Assembly: GCA_002348605.1 (NCBI GenBank)
Contig: DEBQ01000006.1
Location: forward strand, 62,001 to 126,000
DNA length: 64,000 nucleotides
DNA from: Candidatus Saccharibacteria bacterium UBA2952
Lineage (GTDB): Bacteria; Patescibacteriota; Saccharimonadia; Saccharimonadales; Saccharimonadaceae
Direction of reading: 5' to 3'
Positions 1 through 8,399 of this stretch are shown piece after piece. The first letter of the stretch is position 1, and each line of letters opens with the position of its first letter. The position numbers and the translations under genes were made by a program. A model generated the notes under the pieces. It saw nothing but the letters and a program-made list of their open reading frames with translations, was not told where the DNA came from and did no database searches.

Positions 1-21
1 GATTAACGGATGTTCTTTATT

Positions 22-98
22 TGGAGGGTCCACTGGGGCTTGAACCCAGGACACCCTGCTTAAAAGGCAGGTGCTCTAACCAGCTGAGCTATGGACCC
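22..98 (-). tRNA. tRNA-Lys (anticodon TTT)
   Basis: Read on the minus strand it folds as a full cloverleaf: acceptor GGGTCCA pairs with TGGACCC, the anticodon stem CCTGC/GCAGG encloses loop CTTTTAA (anticodon TTT), and the T-arm carries GTTCAAG. The CCA end is encoded (22-24). Confidence 0.96.
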
Positions 99-136
99 AT
101 ACAACTTTATAAATGTACGTTAATAGAGGTGGATTG

Positions 137-619
137 TCAATGTTTGTCGTGCTTAGACGGCCGACTTGTGTGAACACTTAGTAAGTCGAACAGTGCCAAT
201 ATAAGGCCGATGGTCACGATGTACACCCGGTTGGCGTTAAAGAATTCGTATACTGTGCGGCCTTCGTTTTGCAGTACCAAACCCGAACCAAGCGGTTCAA
301 TGAGCAGAGCGAAGGCGAGCGCCGCAAACAGGAATGCCCCGATGATACGCATAGGCATATCGCGGTAACTCGGACCACTGAATAGTAACAATACGGCAGG
401 AAGCAGCACTAACACGACCGAGACAAGAGTGAGCAGCGGCGGGCTTTGTACCACTAGCCCAGCATCACGCACGACTGGAGTTAACTGCGCTGCCCATAGC
501 TCACTCAGCATTGAACCTGCAGCAAGGGCGAGGCCCAATACGCCAAAACGACGCTTCGTAAAGAATGCCAAAGCGAACAAAACAATCACGACGACAATGA
601 ACACGATGGCAACGTTCAT
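137..619 (-). CDS. small four-helix membrane protein, unknown
   Basis: A 160-residue protein with about four hydrophobic helices (near residues 3-22, 60-80, 88-110 and 130-150) and a short basic tail ending SRPSKHDKH. I do not recognise the family. It follows the RimK-like gene on the same strand after 35 bp, but a TATACT -10 box (626-631, minus strand) lies six bases before its ATG. It can therefore be made from its own leaderless transcript as well as by read-through. Its place next to a ligase/peptidase cluster hints at a shared role, but nothing in its own sequence shows one. Confidence 0.75.
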   Translation of the reverse strand: MNVAIVFIVVVIVLFALAFFTKRRFGVLGLALAAGSMLSELWAAQLTPVVRDAGLVVQSPPLLTLVSVVLVLLPAVLLLFSGPSYRDMPMRIIGAFLFAALAFALLIEPLGSGLVLQNEGRTVYEFFNANRVYIVTIGLILALFDLLSVHTSRPSKHDKH

Positions 620-654
620 GCTTAAAGTATAGCACCCGCCCCGGGCACTATTAC

Positions 655-1554
655 TTAAGCACCGACTTTGTCTTTTTTGTTGTTACGCTTGGCGTTTCGT
701 TCGATGTATTCGATTATCTTGCCGGCGACGTTTCGTCCGGTGGCAGACTCGATACCTTCAAGGCCCGGCGCCGAGTTAACTTCAAGTACTAATGGACCGC
801 GGCTAGAACGCATTAGGTCGACACCACAGATTGCAAGTCCCATCGCCTTGGCAGCACGAATCGCAACTTTGCGCTCTTCTTCACTCAATTTAATGACCGT
901 ACCGGTACCACCCTGGTGGATGTTCGACCGAAAATCATCGTCAAGACTTTGGCGCTGCATGCTGGCAACAACCTGGTTTCCAACCACGAAGGCACGAATG
1001 TCGACACCGGCCGACTCTTCGATGAATTCTTGGATCAAGAAGCTCGTGTCGTTAACGTAGAAGGCCTGAATTACCGATTTTGCCGCCTTCTTGGTTTCGG
1101 CTAGCACTACGCCGTTGCCCTGTGTGCTCGACGCGAGCTTGATAATAACCGGCGTGCCAACCTGATCAAGCAAGTGGTCGACGTCGGGTGTCTCACGGGA
1201 AAAGATGGTCTTTGGAATTCCTACCTTGGCCTTACTTAGTAGCTGCAGCGAACGAAGCTTGTCGCGCGAACGTGTAATAGCAATCGATTTTGCTGGCGTG
1301 TACGTACCCATCATTTCGAATTGGCGAACAATAGCAGCGCCGTAGTTGGTCATGCCTGGAAGAACACGTGGAATAATGGCATCGAAACCATTCAGGTCCT
1401 TTCCGCGGTAATGAACGCTCGGTTTATCCTGCTGGATTTCCACGTAACATTCCGGGAACCGAATGGTTTCGACAGTATGGCCCCGTGCTATCGCTTCTTC
1501 GCGCAAACGCCGCACCGTATAACCTGGCACACGAGTAACAATTCCAATCTTCAT
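655..1554 (-). CDS. RimK-like ATP-grasp ligase
   Basis: A 299-residue ATP-grasp enzyme close in length and motifs to RimK, which adds glutamate residues to the C-terminus of ribosomal protein S6. Visible are the glycine-rich nucleotide loop SSTQGNGVV (about 142-150), QEFIEESAGVDIRAFVVG (about 174-191), the RimK-type FRSNIHQGG (about 211-219) and the metal-binding EVNSAPGLEG (about 259-268). Start: an AGGAGG Shine-Dalgarno sequence four bases before the ATG. It is the fourth gene of a tight operon after another ATP-grasp and two DUF1704-like peptidases, so its substrate may not be S6. An amino-acid ligase is well supported; the acceptor is unknown. Confidence 0.85.
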   Translation of the reverse strand: MKIGIVTRVPGYTVRRLREEAIARGHTVETIRFPECYVEIQQDKPSVHYRGKDLNGFDAIIPRVLPGMTNYGAAIVRQFEMMGTYTPAKSIAITRSRDKLRSLQLLSKAKVGIPKTIFSRETPDVDHLLDQVGTPVIIKLASSTQGNGVVLAETKKAAKSVIQAFYVNDTSFLIQEFIEESAGVDIRAFVVGNQVVASMQRQSLDDDFRSNIHQGGTGTVIKLSEEERKVAIRAAKAMGLAICGVDLMRSSRGPLVLEVNSAPGLEGIESATGRNVAGKIIEYIERNAKRNNKKDKVGA

Positions 1555-1562
1555 ACGGCCTC

Positions 1563-2453
1563 CTAGGATTCTGTTATCGCTCGCACGAGCGCTTGTAATT
1601 TAAGTTCGGTATCATGTCCGGACGTCAATTGCGGTATGGCATTGACTTCCAAACAGCTGTAACCTACCGTTGCCGACGCGTCGGGAATAAAATCTATTCC
1701 GGCAAGTTCTCTACCCATTATTTTACATATTTTAGACGAAATTGTCAATAGTTCGGGATTAATATCTTCCATATTAAGCCAGGTCGCCGACCCGCCCTGA
1801 GAAGTGTTATTCATGTGACTTGAGCTGTCGGATGAACGGCGGCGTTCTAGCACCAGCTTGGGCTCACCGCCGACGCAGATTACGCGTAAATCGTGGTCGT
1901 TCGGCATAAATGGTTGCACCAGGTACCGGTTATCGTCGGCTAGTAAGCGCTGCATGTCTGATTCGGTTTCGATAAGATGGTTAGATTTACCGCGGCTTGC
2001 AGCCGGTGCTTTTGCCACGAACGGTAGCGTGGCGCCATCGAACACTGGCTGCTTAGTCAGTGAAAAGCGAGTCGGAACCACAGGAATGTCGTTCAGGGCC
2101 AGTTGCACCATGCACGACAGCTTAGACGTCGAACGCTGCTGCCCCATTTCGCTGTTCCAAAACTCAATGCCGCGCTGAGTAAGCACTTGGCTAACTGCGA
2201 AGGCGACGTCACGGTATATCCGGTCACGGCCGTTCTTATACCAGCCTAGGCAAATGACGATATCGGGCTTTGGGTCAAAGGCATCGTGCCCCTGAGCCGA
2301 CACACTTACGTCACCGGTCATAATCGACAATTCCAGGTCTTCCCAGTAAATCAGCGTCGAATTGGCCCCACCCTCAACGAGCGAGCGGTGAAACTCTACA
2401 GGATCGTTCTTCGGACCGCTGTTTCGCGAGCCAATAATCAATACTTGCTTCAT
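1563..2453 (-). CDS. ATP-grasp ligase, RimK-related
   Basis: A 296-residue protein with a divergent N-terminal pre-ATP-grasp domain and a C-terminal ATP-grasp fold: AKAPAASRGKSN (about 148-159), QPFMPNDHDLRVICVG (about 181-196), the RimK-like MNNTSQGG (about 214-221) and LEVNAIPQLTSG (about 267-278). The Glu and Asn that bind Mg-ATP are kept. It overlaps the upstream peptidase gene by four bases (2450-2453) and is followed eight bases later by the second ATP-grasp, so the four proteins are probably co-translated. It likely forms a peptide or amide bond on a carboxylate using an amino acid; the substrate cannot be read from the sequence. Confidence 0.8.
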   Translation of the reverse strand: MKQVLIIGSRNSGPKNDPVEFHRSLVEGGANSTLIYWEDLELSIMTGDVSVSAQGHDAFDPKPDIVICLGWYKNGRDRIYRDVAFAVSQVLTQRGIEFWNSEMGQQRSTSKLSCMVQLALNDIPVVPTRFSLTKQPVFDGATLPFVAKAPAASRGKSNHLIETESDMQRLLADDNRYLVQPFMPNDHDLRVICVGGEPKLVLERRRSSDSSSHMNNTSQGGSATWLNMEDINPELLTISSKICKIMGRELAGIDFIPDASATVGYSCLEVNAIPQLTSGHDTELKLQALVRAITES

Positions 2454-3544
2454 AACAGCGCCCGCCTCCCTTCGATAACATCTTTAAACTCATTATAGTC
2501 GAGTGGACTATGTTCGAGTACCTGCCATATGTTCAAATTCGCCGTAAAATAGACGCTATCCTTTAAAAATACCGCACCCGGAACATCCGGCCGGCCACCG
2601 CGAAAAGCCCGGGCACATTCGTCAAATGCATGACTTTTGGCACTTGCTTCGTCGTACCGCCCCGAAATCACCATGCCGCGCCAAATAATTTCGTAGACTT
2701 CGCGGAATGTCATTGGCTTTCCGAATAACCCCCACCCAAGCGCAATAGCAAGATAGCGAAACGATCGGACTAGTTTGAACCGGTCATCGACTAATTGTTC
2801 AAGCAGCGTCGCAAATCCTTCACTTTCCACGACGGAACGCGGCTTACCACGCAACGCATGGCCATATACCTCGTGAAACACGATTTTTTCGGCCGACTGG
2901 AACGATCGTGGTATGTAATTTCCACCAACATTAATACGCTTTTTATCGTGGATTACTCGAGCGTGCGATGCGTCATTTAGCACCTTAATATGCCAGCCCT
3001 CATTATCTAGGCCGGTATGTGCAAGTGCCTGCGTTAACAGCCCGGCAAGTGTCGGCTCCGTTAATGCGTCCTTACCGACATACCGCTCAAAGTACTCTTT
3101 GTACTGGGTAAATGTGTCGTCATTTGGCGTAAAGACATCGCGCTCTTTCTTGGCTGGAAGCTTAACGGCTGATTCAATATATTCAAACAACGGCTTAGTG
3201 GGCCCCTCAGCCCGCTCGCGTAACCGCTCCATAATAAGTTGTGCGTAACAGAGTTCGGGTTCGCCGTATAAATCGACGTTAGCCCGACGGAATTCGGCGA
3301 TTGCTTCATCTGATGCGTCGGACTGCAATACTGCTCCGGCAAGAGCCAACCGTAGATTATCTTTTACGGTCGTAGGCAAATCGCTTTCTAGCCGATTACG
3401 AATCAAAGATGGATTAAGTCGTCTACCGTAGCTAAAAGATGGCTCACCTTGTTTCAATTTTAAAAAAGCCTGTTTGGCCTCTTCTTTGTTCAGGATTCGG
3501 AAGTAACTATGGGCGGCCGTAGCGAACGAATACAATTGTCTCAT
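2450..3544 (-). CDS. DUF1704 (MATCAP-like) metallocarboxypeptidase
   Basis: A 364-residue zinc peptidase-like protein. The signature is HEVYGHALRG (about 223-232, HExxxH) followed about 18 residues later by ESEGFATLLEQ, corresponding to the EGLA motif of DUF1704 (QEGLA) proteins, and near the C-terminus GAVFLKDSVYF, the family's KD-Y element. The eukaryotic relatives are tubulin tyrosine carboxypeptidases (MATCAP), so removal of a C-terminal residue from a protein or peptide is the natural inference. It is second in the operon, four bases after a paralogue and overlapping the following ATP-grasp. No signal peptide is visible, so it should act in the cytoplasm. Confidence 0.72.
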   Translation of the reverse strand: MRQLYSFATAAHSYFRILNKEEAKQAFLKLKQGEPSFSYGRRLNPSLIRNRLESDLPTTVKDNLRLALAGAVLQSDASDEAIAEFRRANVDLYGEPELCYAQLIMERLRERAEGPTKPLFEYIESAVKLPAKKERDVFTPNDDTFTQYKEYFERYVGKDALTEPTLAGLLTQALAHTGLDNEGWHIKVLNDASHARVIHDKKRINVGGNYIPRSFQSAEKIVFHEVYGHALRGKPRSVVESEGFATLLEQLVDDRFKLVRSFRYLAIALGWGLFGKPMTFREVYEIIWRGMVISGRYDEASAKSHAFDECARAFRGGRPDVPGAVFLKDSVYFTANLNIWQVLEHSPLDYNEFKDVIEGRRALL

Positions 3545-3548
3545 GGCA

Positions 3549-4943
3549 TTATTCCGGTGCGGGCAAAAGCCCTAATTCTTGCAATGCTTCGATGTGTCTC
3601 GCGTTATTAATGTCGAATTTACCTAGGTCGCCCTCAGCTACAGCGTCTGCGCCCCTTTGTGCCGCAGTCAACCAGTTGGCGACGTGACCCTCAAGATACA
3701 CCATGTCTTTAAGGTATGCCCCGCCCGTTCCATCCGTACCTTTCAGCACCCTAGCGCAAAGTTCTCCAGTTTTAGCAGCCGCTTTCGCTGTGGTTGCTTC
3801 CGGGTCGTCGGGCGTAAGACGTGTCTGGTACATTGTGTCAATCACGTTCATAAATGCGTAGGTTTCTGATGACGTAGCCGGACGGTGCGCGCCGACGCCG
3901 CTGGCAAAAGAAATAGCTATGTGACGACGCAAAATGTCACGCCAACGGACAAGCTTGCCGAACTCATCGAAGGTTTCGTAAGGCATTTGCTCGGTAATGA
4001 CAGCTCGGCCTTCGTTGCCGCTTTCTACTCGGTCCAGTCCGGCTGCAGCTAGCGCTAAAGGACCACGGTCGCCATTCACTTTTTCTATTAAGTGGCGCAT
4101 TTCGTGTAGCGGCAATCCGATAAAGCGGTCAACCGGCATATTATAGGTTGCTGGGCGCTTAAGCGCACCTTCGCTATGTGATACGCTCCAGGTTGCTCCG
4201 TCGGCATCTTTAACGGTGTAGTCGCTTCCAAGTTTCTCTTGAATCCAGTGCAGAAGAACGGGGTCGCCTACTTCGTTATTAACCTTACCTTCTGGTAGTT
4301 CGACGCCGCTCATCATCGTTCCTAAATAGCCAAGCTCACCATAATGCTGAGTCCGAACGCTTTCAAACACTTCCTCTCCGGGATATAGCAGTTCGCGGTA
4401 GCCGCGCTTATCTTGCAGTAGTCCCTTGACACGTTCAGCCGCCTTCTTGGCAGCTTCCGGCTGAGATTCATCACCTAAAATGGTGTCGGCATCATTCGCC
4501 ACCCAATCAAGGGCTGCCAAGTAAATCGCTTCGTCGGGCTTGCCATAAATAAATTCGTTCCAGCGGCGGAACGCACGCATATCACCATTTGCCGAAGCTT
4601 CAAGCATGTGCAGGTTAGCGATGTCCTCATTGACTCGCCACCTATATAGGCGCTTTATTAGTGGGTCAACGCTTTCGTCTTCGATAAGCTTTTGTTTCCA
4701 CGTTTTCAAGGCATCAATCCGTGCCGTAACGTCAACCGTATTATCCATACTGACGGTCATGTCGGCATCGATACCGTTAGAAAGCTGTTTTATGACAGCG
4801 TCTTTTCGATCGCTTGGAAGTTTCAAGGCTTCGTAGGTCTCGGTCGAATCAAGATGAGCTTCCCGATACGCCACGAATACATCGGCATCTGCCTGGGGTT
4901 CAGAACGCTCCGGGAGGAGCAGGCCGTCGCGTACGGGTTCCAT
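3549..4943 (-). CDS. DUF1704-like metallopeptidase, longer paralogue
   Basis: A 464-residue first gene of the operon. The core is LPLHEMRHLIEKVNG (HExxH near 279-283), then AAGLDRVESGNEGRA (Glu near 310) and near the C-terminus GGAYLKDMVYLEGHV, which mirrors the DUF1704 C-terminal motif. It differs from its neighbour in having HExxH rather than HExxxH, NEGRA instead of EGLA, and about 200 extra N-terminal residues rich in charged helices. A metallopeptidase fold is likely; activity is less certain. The start is fixed by a leaderless promoter ending seven bases before the ATG. Cytoplasmic, no signal peptide. Confidence 0.68.
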   Translation of the reverse strand: MEPVRDGLLLPERSEPQADADVFVAYREAHLDSTETYEALKLPSDRKDAVIKQLSNGIDADMTVSMDNTVDVTARIDALKTWKQKLIEDESVDPLIKRLYRWRVNEDIANLHMLEASANGDMRAFRRWNEFIYGKPDEAIYLAALDWVANDADTILGDESQPEAAKKAAERVKGLLQDKRGYRELLYPGEEVFESVRTQHYGELGYLGTMMSGVELPEGKVNNEVGDPVLLHWIQEKLGSDYTVKDADGATWSVSHSEGALKRPATYNMPVDRFIGLPLHEMRHLIEKVNGDRGPLALAAAGLDRVESGNEGRAVITEQMPYETFDEFGKLVRWRDILRRHIAISFASGVGAHRPATSSETYAFMNVIDTMYQTRLTPDDPEATTAKAAAKTGELCARVLKGTDGTGGAYLKDMVYLEGHVANWLTAAQRGADAVAEGDLGKFDINNARHIEALQELGLLPAPE

Positions 4944-4950
4944 AGTATTT

Positions 4951-4979
4951 ATTTTATACCAAATTTATGTATTTGTCAA
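4951..4979 (-). promoter_or_regulatory. leaderless promoter of the ligase/peptidase operon
   Basis: Minus strand: -35 TTGACA (4974-4979), 17-bp spacer, -10 TAAAAT (4951-4956; TATAAA at 4953-4958 is an alternative). The ATG at 4943 follows seven bases later, so the transcript should begin at or next to the start codon. An AACAGAGGT motif (4986-4994) lies just upstream of the -35 box. Confidence 0.75.
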
Positions 4980-5074
4980 TAGCGTACCTCTGTTGCATGT
5001 ATGAATGCTCGGGCACTCGCCATTGCAAACACTATACCTCTAAATGGCTATAATGCAATGCAAGCTTTCGGTTC

Positions 5075-6172
5075 TTAAGAAAATATCCCTTTTTTGGTAC
5101 CGGACTTAAATGCCTCAAGCGCTTCTTTTTGCTTTTTTGAGAGCTTCGTTGGTGTATCAACAATGACCTGTACAATATGGGCACCGCGGCGATCACTGCG
5201 AAGATGTGGTACGCCATGGCCGCTTAGTTTGAAGTCAGTGCCACTTTGGGTGCCGGCCGGGACCTTCATGCGCACCTTACCGTCAACAGTCTCTACGTCT
5301 ATTTCCGTACCAAGTGCCGCGTCTACCATATCGATGTGTTGCTCGCTTAAAATTAAGTCGCCTTCACGGGTAAACTTTTTGTGTGCTTTCACTCGTACGT
5401 GAACGTATAGGTCGCCCTTTGGTCCGTTTGCTGTTGCTTCGCCGCGTTCTTTTAGACGAATCGTTGCACCGTCGTCTATACCGGCTGGAACTTTAAGCGT
5501 GATCGTTTGCTTACGACGTTCGGTTCCGCGACCATGACAAACCGTACAGACTTTTTCGGGTACTTTGCCACGACCTTTGCAGGTTTCGCAGGTGACTGCC
5601 TGCTGAATGGCGCCGAACATAGTGTTCATAACGCGAGTTTGCTGGCCAGCCCCATGACAGGTCGGACAGGTTTTAAGTTCATAGCCAGGTTCGACGGTCG
5701 TGCCGTGACAGTGCGAACACTCGTCTTCCATGTCGAAAGCCATTTGCCGCTCTATGCCAAAAATGGCTTCTTCGAATGTCAGCTGGATCTGCGTTTCGAC
5801 GTCGCGGCCACGCACCGGCCCACGGCTTTGCTGCCCACCACCGAAGAATTGACCAAAAATGTCTCCTAGGCCGCCGTCACCGAAATTGAATTCAAAGCCC
5901 TGGCCGTTGAAGCCTTCGAACGGATTGCCGCCGCTGTAGCCACCGCCCGACGAACCACCGACGCCTGCGTGACCGAACTGATCGTACCTCTGGCGCTTTT
6001 GGGCGTCTTTTAAGACTTCGTAGGCTTCATTCACTTCTTTGAACTTAGCTTCATCGCCGCCGTCTTTGTCGGGATGGTATTTGACGGCAAGCTTGCGGAA
6101 CGCCTTTTTTATTTCGTCGGCGCTAGCTGTTTTAGAAATACCTAAGACTTCGTAATAATCTCGTTTTGACAT
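5075..6172 (-). CDS. dnaJ: chaperone protein DnaJ
   Basis: A full-length 365-residue type I DnaJ, the Hsp40 co-chaperone that stimulates DnaK ATPase. The J domain occupies residues 1-70 with the catalytic HPD (about 33-35), then a Gly/Phe-rich linker, four zinc-finger CxxCxG repeats (CSHCHG, CPTCHG, CETCKG, CTVCHG, about 140-215) and the C-terminal substrate domain. It is not next to dnaK, which is 3.4 kb away, but both carry a CIRCE operator. The -10 box TATACT (6181-6186, minus) is eight bases from the ATG. Confidence 0.97.
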   Translation of the reverse strand: MSKRDYYEVLGISKTASADEIKKAFRKLAVKYHPDKDGGDEAKFKEVNEAYEVLKDAQKRQRYDQFGHAGVGGSSGGGYSGGNPFEGFNGQGFEFNFGDGGLGDIFGQFFGGGQQSRGPVRGRDVETQIQLTFEEAIFGIERQMAFDMEDECSHCHGTTVEPGYELKTCPTCHGAGQQTRVMNTMFGAIQQAVTCETCKGRGKVPEKVCTVCHGRGTERRKQTITLKVPAGIDDGATIRLKERGEATANGPKGDLYVHVRVKAHKKFTREGDLILSEQHIDMVDAALGTEIDVETVDGKVRMKVPAGTQSGTDFKLSGHGVPHLRSDRRGAHIVQVIVDTPTKLSKKQKEALEAFKSGTKKGIFS

Positions 6173-6191
6173 CTGTTATCAGTATAGTAAA

Positions 6192-6218
6192 CTAGCACTC
6201 AAAAATCTAGAGTGCTAA
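6192..6218 (-). promoter_or_regulatory. CIRCE operator upstream of dnaJ
   Basis: The inverted repeat TAGCACTC-N9-GAGTGCTA has eight of nine arm bases paired to the TTAGCACTC consensus (first base C instead of T). It is the HrcA binding site, lies just upstream of the dnaJ -10 box and overlaps the 3' end of the GtrA-like gene. Confidence 0.92.
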
Positions 6219-6676
6219 TTGTTGGATTGGTCGTGTGATTCGAATACGAACCGGCGTTGCACCAAGAAATTCCATACCATTGTGCCAAATCCAGCTATGA
6301 CTTTTGCGGTATTCGTAGCCAGTAGTTCGTTCAAGGCATTGTCCTTCACACCGATGCTATTGTACACACCTTCAAGCACTCCATTTCCCAATACGAATAG
6401 CACCGCGCTCTGAAGCACGAAAATTCCAATGGCGACCGATGCGAAATATAAAACTAAGGTCTTTAGCTCGTCGTGTGCTTTGTCCCTAAACACTACATTC
6501 CGGTTAAGGATGTAACTGAGCAAACTCGAAACGGATGTCGATATGATATTCGACACAACCAGCGGCAACCCGACGATATGTGTTAGCACGTTCAGCAGCC
6601 CGTAATCAATCGAGGTCGAAACGAACCCGACTATGCTGTAGCGGCCGAATTCTTTCTTTTCTGCCCGGCTTGGCAT
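6215..6676 (-). CDS. GtrA-family membrane protein
   Basis: A 153-residue protein with four hydrophobic helices and the GtrA signature near the N-terminus: GRYSIVGFVSTSIDYGLLNVL (residues 11-31), then LSYILNRNVVFRD. GtrA-like proteins are thought to flip undecaprenyl-linked sugars or to assist cell-surface polysaccharide synthesis. Its start codon is directly adjacent to the stop of the FAD oxidase gene, so the two are co-transcribed. Its 3' end contains the CIRCE element of dnaJ. Confidence 0.88.
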   Translation of the reverse strand: MPSRAEKKEFGRYSIVGFVSTSIDYGLLNVLTHIVGLPLVVSNIISTSVSSLLSYILNRNVVFRDKAHDELKTLVLYFASVAIGIFVLQSAVLFVLGNGVLEGVYNSIGVKDNALNELLATNTAKVIAGFGTMVWNFLVQRRFVFESHDQSNN

Positions 6677-8335
6677 TTAGAACCTATCGCGGATGTGTGA
6701 GAAACTGAATTCCCACGTTGCGTCCGTCTTTTTGTGCGGGTTAAAGATATTCTGCGGGTCATACAGTTGCTTGATTTCTTTCATGTAACCAAGCACCTGT
6801 TCGCCGTACATTTCTTTTAGCCATGGCCCGCGGATCATGCCGTCGTTGTGCTCGCCCGACACACTGCCGCCGTAATGGATGACCATGTTGTTGACTTCCT
6901 TCATAGCCGGCTCTAACTTCGCCCGCTCTTTCGGGTCTTCAATCTTCATGAGCGGGATGACATGGAAATTGCCGTCGCCCATATGGCCGGCAATAGTTGC
7001 GAACAGTTTGTATTTTTTAATAATTTTACGAAGCTTAGGCAAGAACTCGGCCAAGTGAACTGGCGGTACTACAAAATCGTCAATGAAGGGCGCAGTGTGC
7101 TTGTCTTTTACTTTGCTTCTAAGCAGCTGAAAACTGTAGCGACGCATAACCCAAAACTTTTCGCTTTTGCCTTCGGTCGGCGTTTCTTCAAACCCGTTGA
7201 TCTCGTATTTGGCACGTTTATGCGAAAGATCCTTGTGAAGCGCTCTCACTTTTTCACGGACTTCATCTTCGGTGTGACCATTAAATTCGACCATGAGCAC
7301 CAGCTTGGGTATGCCATGCAACAGCTGTAAGCCGTCAGGAATCAGGTGGATGAGTAGTTGTATAAAGCGTTTCGGACCGAGCAATTTCAAAAAACTTGGC
7401 ATAAAGCGAATCGACAGCCAGAGCGTCTTGTCGTCGAAACTTTCGAACGTTGCAGGATTGTGTTTTAGTACAGTTGGAATTAGCTCCCCAAGGTCGTCAA
7501 TGTCGCGCAGAAACATAACGAGCAGTCCCGAGTGCTCCCTATGTGGTACCAGTTTTACCGTGCCTTCCGAAATCAGGCCGAGCGTTCCTTGGGCGCCAAC
7601 GAACAGCTTGGTCAGGTCGAATATGCCTGTTTCGCGGTTCCAGACATTCCATAAATGATAACCAGTTGAATCTTTCGACACATTCGGCTTGGCCGCCTGA
7701 ATTTCGTCGTAGTGTTCGTCCAACAGTTCGAATGTCTTTTTGTATAAGTTGCCTTCAAAGTCGCCTTGACTCATTTTGCGGACTAGTTCGGCTTTGGTGA
7801 GTGGCTTTACAACGTATTCGTTGCCATCGCTTAAAACCATTTTAAGCTCAGTTACAAAATTATCGGTCTTGCCATATTCGAGCGATTTTTCACCGCCGGC
7901 ATTGTTACTGAACATACCGCCGACAGATGCCATGTCACGGCTGGCCGGGTAACTTGGCAGCAGGCTTCCATGCTTCAGTGTCTCAACTTCAAAATCCTTG
8001 TACATCATGCCTGGCTGTACGGTCGCCTGTTTGCTACTAACATTCACAAGCTTGGTCATGTGCTTTGACACATCGAGCAGAATAGAGTCACCAATCGCGC
8101 CGCCAGACATATCAGTACCACGGCTGCGGGGAGTAATACTAAGGTTCGGGTTGGCTTTTTTGTGCTGGTTAACAAAGTTCACCACAGCCTTTAGGTCGTC
8201 GGCATCTTTTGGATACCCAACTACATCAGGCTTCAATTCGAACAAGCTCGCGTCATGGCTATAGAATTCCCGTGTTTGTTCGTCGGCCTCTAACTCACCC
8301 TTAAAAATTTTGGCCAGTTCTTTTTGTATGTCCAT
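6677..8335 (-). CDS. FAD-linked oxidase, GlcD / D-lactate dehydrogenase type
   Basis: A 552-residue flavoprotein of the VAO/PCMH family. The N-terminal FAD-binding domain shows TPRSRGTDMSGGAIGDSI (about 68-85) and GGMFSNNAGGEKSLEYGKT (about 139-157). The C-terminal FAD-oxidase C domain has the metal/substrate motif HMGDGNFHVIP (about 443-453) and GGSVSGEHNDG (about 483-493). Such enzymes oxidise D-2-hydroxyacids such as D-lactate or glycolate. No partner iron-sulfur subunit (GlcF) is adjacent, so a single-subunit D-lactate dehydrogenase-like role is more likely. An AGGAG sequence precedes the ATG. Confidence 0.85.
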   Translation of the reverse strand: MDIQKELAKIFKGELEADEQTREFYSHDASLFELKPDVVGYPKDADDLKAVVNFVNQHKKANPNLSITPRSRGTDMSGGAIGDSILLDVSKHMTKLVNVSSKQATVQPGMMYKDFEVETLKHGSLLPSYPASRDMASVGGMFSNNAGGEKSLEYGKTDNFVTELKMVLSDGNEYVVKPLTKAELVRKMSQGDFEGNLYKKTFELLDEHYDEIQAAKPNVSKDSTGYHLWNVWNRETGIFDLTKLFVGAQGTLGLISEGTVKLVPHREHSGLLVMFLRDIDDLGELIPTVLKHNPATFESFDDKTLWLSIRFMPSFLKLLGPKRFIQLLIHLIPDGLQLLHGIPKLVLMVEFNGHTEDEVREKVRALHKDLSHKRAKYEINGFEETPTEGKSEKFWVMRRYSFQLLRSKVKDKHTAPFIDDFVVPPVHLAEFLPKLRKIIKKYKLFATIAGHMGDGNFHVIPLMKIEDPKERAKLEPAMKEVNNMVIHYGGSVSGEHNDGMIRGPWLKEMYGEQVLGYMKEIKQLYDPQNIFNPHKKTDATWEFSFSHIRDRF

Positions 8336-8399
8336 TATCTCCTATCCTAGACGTCAGGGCCGGTAAGCACAAGGGTTATGATGCTGTATACTGGCGGTA

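Noticed and set aside
655..1554. Calling this gene rimK outright
   Set aside because: Motifs fit RimK, but the operon with peptidases suggests another substrate, and ribosomal S6 is not nearby.
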